From positions 1-34,941 of the forward strand of contig CALBTT010000039.1 of the NCBI GenBank assembly GCA_937967645.1: DNA of 34,941 bases, written 5' to 3'. This document shows positions 32,135 to 34,941 of this stretch, one piece after another. Both the position numbers and the translations under genes were made by a program. The notes below the pieces were generated by a model that worked only from the letters and a program-made list of their open reading frames with translations, was not told the DNA's origin and searched no databases. Positions within the stretch are counted from its first letter, which is position 1, and each line of letters starts with the position of its first letter. Source of the stretch: an uncultured Zoogloea sp. (lineage in GTDB: Bacteria; Pseudomonadota; Gammaproteobacteria; Burkholderiales; Rhodocyclaceae).

Positions 32135-33031
32135 ATGAAACGTCGAAAAATGAATCGGGTGCTGATTGTAGGCAGCGGCGACGTAGTGCGCCGCATCATT
32201 CCATGGCTGGCGCTCCGCTTCCGGGTCCGGGCCGTTGTACGCCGTCCGGAGGAGTGCGCTGCGCTGCGTGCCCTCGGGGCCGAGCCCCTGATGGCCGATC
32301 TCGATGTGCTGGGCAGCTTGCGGCGTCTGGCAGGCATCGCGGACTACGTCCTGCATTGCGCACCCCCGCCCGGACAGGGGGATGATGACCCCCGAACCCG
32401 GAGACTGCTGGCGGCTCTTACTCGTCGCGGGAGTCTACCACGACGGATAAGCTACATAAGTACCACGGGCGTCTATGGTGACTGCGGTGGTGCCTGGCTC
32501 GACGAGACCCGTCCCTGCCGCCCCGCCTCGCCGCGCGCGCGTCGGCGGGTGGCGGCAGAGGCACGGCTGCGGCATTTTGGCGCGGCATCGGGTTGCCGGG
32601 TGGCCATCCTGCGGGCGCCGGGCATCTATGATGGGGCGGCCCGTTTGCCTGTCGAGCGCCTGCGCCGCGGCGATCCGGTGTTGTGCCCGGCCGACGACGT
32701 GTTCACCAACCACATCCATGCGGACGACCTCGCCCGCCTGGCGGCCCTGGCCCTGTTCCGCGGCCGGCCCAACCGGACCTACAACGCCAGCGACGACAGT
32801 GAGCTGAAGATGGGCGATTATTTCGACCAGGTGGCCGACGCCCTCGGATTGCCGCGCCCACCCCGGGTGTCCCGGGCCGAGGCGGCAGAGCGCCTGTCGC
32901 CGCAGACCCTGTCGTTCATGTCCGAGTCCCGCCGCCTCGATAACCGCCGGCTCAAGCACGAGTTGCGCGTCCGGCTGCTTTACCCGACCGTGGCGGCGAC
33001 CCTGGCCTGCCTGCCTGGCACTCCTTCCTGA
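32135..33031 (+). CDS. NAD(P)-dependent epimerase/dehydratase-like SDR (YeeZ-like)
   Basis: A 298-residue Rossmann-fold protein of the atypical SDR / YeeZ group. N-terminal nucleotide-binding region VLIVGSGDVVRR, second motif VRAVVRRPEEC, HCAPPPGQGDDDPRTRRLL, then YISTTGVYGDCGGAWLDETRP, which provides the usual Ser/Thr and Tyr and the conserved GVYGD. Later motifs are AILRAPGIYDG and NHIHADDLARL, both typical of the family. The glycine pattern GSGDVVRR is shorter than the standard GxxGxxG. Substrate unknown. ATG at 32135 is used; ATG at 32150 (MNRVLIVGSG) starts closer to the first strand and may be the true one. HemJ follows 19 nt later. Confidence 0.87.
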   Translation: MKRRKMNRVLIVGSGDVVRRIIPWLALRFRVRAVVRRPEECAALRALGAEPLMADLDVLGSLRRLAGIADYVLHCAPPPGQGDDDPRTRRLLAALTRRGSLPRRISYISTTGVYGDCGGAWLDETRPCRPASPRARRRVAAEARLRHFGAASGCRVAILRAPGIYDGAARLPVERLRRGDPVLCPADDVFTNHIHADDLARLAALALFRGRPNRTYNASDDSELKMGDYFDQVADALGLPRPPRVSRAEAAERLSPQTLSFMSESRRLDNRRLKHELRVRLLYPTVAATLACLPGTPS

Positions 33032-33050
33032 AACCCTCACGAGACCCGTC

Positions 33051-33467
33051 ATGCTCTTCCTCAGCATCAAGGCCCTGCACATCATCTTCGTCACCAGCTG
33101 GTTCGCCGGCCTGTTCTACCTGCCACGCCTGTTCGTCAATCACGCCATGGTGAGCGATGCGGCGACCCGCGAACGCCTTTCCCTGATGGAGTTCAAGCTC
33201 TATCGCTTCATGACCCCGCTGGGCATCCTGGCGGTGGCGCTGGGCATGTGGTTGTGGTTCGGCTTCGGCGTGTCCGGTGGCTGGCTGCATGCCAAGACCG
33301 GGCTGGTGACCTTCCTGATCGTTTATCACCTCTACTGCGGCCGCCTGATGCGCGACTTTGCCGAGGGGCGCAACACCCGCAGCCACGTGTGGTACCGCTT
33401 CTTCAACGAGGTGCCGGTGCTGGTGCTGTTCGCCTGCGTCTTCCTCGTCGTGCTCAAGCCCTTCTGA
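33051..33467 (+). CDS. hemJ: Protoporphyrinogen IX oxidase HemJ
   Basis: A 138-residue membrane protein of the HemJ family, which oxidises protoporphyrinogen IX to protoporphyrin IX in the penultimate step of heme synthesis in many Gram-negative bacteria lacking HemG/HemY. Four membrane helices. The family marks are MLFLSIKALHII with His10, SWFAGLFYLPRLFVNH, and GWLHAKTGLV with Lys82, plus YHLYCGRLM and RFFNEVPVLVLF. Length agrees with the family (about 140). It is followed 22 nt later by the methyltransferase gene. The resemblance of its first helix to the DUF2269 protein at 8094-8558 is noted there. Confidence 0.95.
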   Translation: MLFLSIKALHIIFVTSWFAGLFYLPRLFVNHAMVSDAATRERLSLMEFKLYRFMTPLGILAVALGMWLWFGFGVSGGWLHAKTGLVTFLIVYHLYCGRLMRDFAEGRNTRSHVWYRFFNEVPVLVLFACVFLVVLKPF

Positions 33468-33489
33468 TTCTTCCTACCGGATTCCTGCC

Positions 33490-34650
33490 TTGAATTTCTT
33501 TGCCCCCTGTCCCCGCGGCCTCGAGTCGCTCCTCGTCGATGAGCTGCGTGCCCTCGGCGCCACCGATCCGAAAGCCCTGCCTGGCGGCGTGCAGTTTGCC
33601 GGCGACTGGGCCGTGTGCTATCGGGCCAACCTGGAAAGCCGTCTGGCCAGTCGCATCCTGTGGCAGATCACGATGGGGCGTTACCGTAGCGAGGAGGATG
33701 TCTATCGCATCGCCTATGCGCCGACCTGGGCCCGCTGGTTCACACCGGACCAGACCATCCGCGTCTTCGTCACCGCCCACAAGTCGCCCCTGCGCAGCCT
33801 GGAGTTCACCACGCTGAAGATCAAGGACGCGGTATGCGACCACTTCCGTACGGTGGCCGGGCGGCGTCCCGACGTGGATACCCAGACGCCGGACATGCGC
33901 ATCCACGCCTTTCTGTCGGAGGATACGGTCACCCTGTATCTCGACACCTCGGGCGAGCCGCTCTACAAGCGTGGCTTCAAGCCTGCTGCGGTGGAGGCGC
34001 CGCTCAAGGAGAACCTGGCTGCCGGCATCCTGCGCCTGACCGGCTGGAAGCCCGGTGAGGAGGCCCTCTGTGACCCGATGTGCGGTAGCGGCACCTTCCT
34101 GATCGAGGCCGCCCAGATGGCCCTCGATGTGGCACCGGGCTTGGGGCGGCATTTTGCCTTCGAGCGCTTCAAGCACTTCGAGCGGGATCTCTGGCTACCC
34201 ATCCGCAAGGCCGCCGAGGCCCGCCGGCAGGCCCCGCGCAAGCTGGCCATCTATGGTTCGGACATCCTCGAGGCGCAGCAGCGCAAGAGCTTCGTCAACC
34301 TGCGCAGCGCCGGCCTGGAAGGTTGTGTGGAGGTGGGGCGTGGCGACATGCTGAACATGAAGGCGCCGGCTGCCTCCGGCGTGCTGGTGGCCAATCCGCC
34401 CTACGGCGTGCGCCTGTCGGACACCTCCGAACTGGAAGCCTTCTATCCGAAACTGGGTGACGCCCTCAAGGCCAACTGGACCGGCTGGCGCTGTTACTTC
34501 TTCAGCGGCGACCCGGCCCTGCCCAAGGGCGTCCGCCTCAAGGCCAGCAAGCGCACCCCGCTGTACAACGGCTCCATCGACTGCCGCCTGTACGAATACC
34601 TCATGATCGCCGGCTCGGCGAGAAAGCCAAAACCCTCAGACGCCGCCTGA
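33490..34650 (+). CDS. THUMP-domain class I SAM RNA methyltransferase (RlmL N-half / YpsC-like)
   Basis: A 386-residue RNA methyltransferase, similar to the N-terminal (m2G2445) half of E. coli RlmL and to Bacillus YpsC, which make N2-methylguanosine in 23S rRNA. The N-terminal THUMP region (about 40-160) includes RVFVTAHKSPLRSLEFTTLKIKDAV. The SAM-binding fold has LCDPMCGSGTFLIEAA, GSDILEAQQRKS, and the catalytic NPPYG at ANPPYGVRLSD. The C-terminal half of RlmL (RlmK, m7G2069) is absent, as in many Betaproteobacteria. The start is taken as TTG at 33490 (reads MNFFAPCPRG, the usual N terminus) because no ATG or GTG fits; the frame is open upstream, so the 5' boundary is uncertain. Confidence 0.93.
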   Translation: MNFFAPCPRGLESLLVDELRALGATDPKALPGGVQFAGDWAVCYRANLESRLASRILWQITMGRYRSEEDVYRIAYAPTWARWFTPDQTIRVFVTAHKSPLRSLEFTTLKIKDAVCDHFRTVAGRRPDVDTQTPDMRIHAFLSEDTVTLYLDTSGEPLYKRGFKPAAVEAPLKENLAAGILRLTGWKPGEEALCDPMCGSGTFLIEAAQMALDVAPGLGRHFAFERFKHFERDLWLPIRKAAEARRQAPRKLAIYGSDILEAQQRKSFVNLRSAGLEGCVEVGRGDMLNMKAPAASGVLVANPPYGVRLSDTSELEAFYPKLGDALKANWTGWRCYFFSGDPALPKGVRLKASKRTPLYNGSIDCRLYEYLMIAGSARKPKPSDAA

Positions 34651-34672
34651 GGCTCCGCCCACCCGCTGCCAG

Positions 34673-34700
34673 GGGAAGGCAAAGCGCAGCGAGCCTTCCC
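34673..34700. terminator. Hairpin after the methyltransferase gene
   Basis: GGGAAGGC (34673-34680) and GCCTTCCC (34693-34700) form a perfect 8-bp stem with a 12-nt loop, 22 nt after the stop codon. No T-run follows. It may be part of, or simply neighbour to, the larger palindromic element that begins at 34713. Confidence 0.45.
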
Positions 34701-34712
34701 GCAGTACACGCC

Positions 34713-34835
34713 TGAATGGGGGCAGGAAGCGTAGCGAGCGGTCCGAGGTCGCGACGAGAAGCGCCGCCGTACTCGAGTACGGCGAGCATCGCAGTAGCGA
34801 GATCGGATCGCGCAGTAGCTTCATGCCCCCATTCA
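34713..34835. repeat. 123-bp imperfect palindrome between convergent genes
   Basis: The two halves (34713-34774 and 34775-34835) are imperfect reverse complements, about 70% by eye. The ends pair perfectly: TGAATGGGGGCA (34713-34724) with TGCCCCCATTCA (34824-34835), extended by GAAGC/GCTTC after one mismatch. The centre is the perfect palindrome GCCGTACTC|GAGTACGGC (34766-34783). Between these are short imperfect segments, including the sub-repeat AGCGnAGCGAG, which also occurs at 34683-34693. As the flanking genes converge, it may be a bidirectional terminator, or a copy of an interspersed palindromic repeat family. One end overlaps the last codons of the minus-strand gene. Confidence 0.8.
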
Positions 34836-34941
34836 AACGATGTCGAGGTTCTGGATGCCCGAGAGCATGTCCCGGTCGCCGCGGCTGCTCTTGAGCTTGA
34901 TCTGCAGGCGCAGGTCGTTCATGGAGTCGGCGTTGCGCAGG
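34833..34941 (-). CDS. C-terminal end of a probable PilU twitching-motility ATPase (partial)
   Basis: An open minus-strand frame enters from the right edge and stops at 34833-34835 (TGA). The 36 visible residues read LRNADSMNDLRLQIKLKSS … LSGIQNLDIV. The NADS-x-NDLRLxIKL stretch is the C-terminal pattern of PilU/PilT-like type IV pilus retraction ATPases as I remember it, and the GIxxLxIV ending fits betaproteobacterial PilU. The Walker motifs that would prove this lie outside the window. The frame's last bases overlap the right arm of the palindrome. Confidence 0.5.
   Translation of the reverse strand, partial: LRNADSMNDLRLQIKLKSSRGDRDMLSGIQNLDIV

Noticed and set aside
34651..34832. Possible tRNA or small RNA gene because of strong secondary structure
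   Set aside because: No cloverleaf, T-loop GTTCRANYC or CCA end is found. The structure is one long imperfect palindrome.

Overview
The window is high-GC, densely coded DNA from a proteobacterium. The gene set (FadL/FadE/PsrA-type TetR fatty-acid cluster, HemJ, DUF2802 and SPOR proteins, a glucoseen-reductase-like flavoprotein, a likely pilU end) is most reminiscent of Betaproteobacteria of the Rhodocyclales type (Thauera/Azoarcus/Zoogloea relatives). That placement is inference from gene content; there is no rRNA or other phylogenetic marker here. The first 48 bases are not genomic: they match the Illumina P5/TruSeq adapter, so base 1 is an assembly contig end and the first gene is cut there artificially.

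Layout. 49-2629 (+): the C-terminal part of a NodT/OprM-type outer-membrane efflux channel and a periplasmic HtrA/Deg-type protease. 2626-3431 (-): a MerR regulator and a carboxymuconolactone-decarboxylase-family protein, read from a promoter with the 19-bp spacer typical of MerR control. 3532-6105 (+): arsR-arsD-arsA, with no arsB, acr3 or arsC in the window. 6180-8558 (+): a GbsR/MarR-type regulator, an SDR-DoxX membrane fusion and a DUF2269 membrane protein; the same inverted repeat precedes the regulator and the pair it probably controls.

8795-22513 (+) is a 14-kb fatty-acid degradation region: a TetR regulator, FadE acyl-CoA dehydrogenase, thiolase, hydratase-dehydrogenase (ECH then HAD), YciA thioesterase, FadL porin, a second TetR regulator, a second bifunctional enzyme with the reverse domain order (HAD then ECH), a second thiolase and a crotonase-fold protein. 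Together they could import long-chain fatty acids across the outer membrane and run all steps of beta-oxidation. No acyl-CoA ligase or electron-transfer flavoprotein is in the window. Palindromes overlapping likely promoters suggest repression by the two TetR proteins.

22503-25241: a YdcF/ElyC-like membrane protein (-), a DUF2802 protein and a SPOR-domain protein (+), and a small unknown protein (-). 25315-32107 (-) is a signalling block: a soluble HDOD-histidine kinase, a REC-PAS-GGDEF-EAL response regulator, a degenerate EAL-HDOD protein, and a 2Fe-2S/FAD/NAD reductase directly upstream of the last. 32135-34650 (+): an SDR/epimerase-like protein, HemJ and a THUMP-type RNA methyltransferase. 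The window ends with a large imperfect palindrome between that gene and the convergent 3' end of a probable pilU.

No tRNA, rRNA, CRISPR array, transposase or integrase was seen. The best candidates for undescribed biology are the GbsR/SDR-DoxX/DUF2269 unit with its paired operators, the HDOD-kinase/c-di-GMP regulator pair, and the 123-bp palindromic element at 34713-34835.
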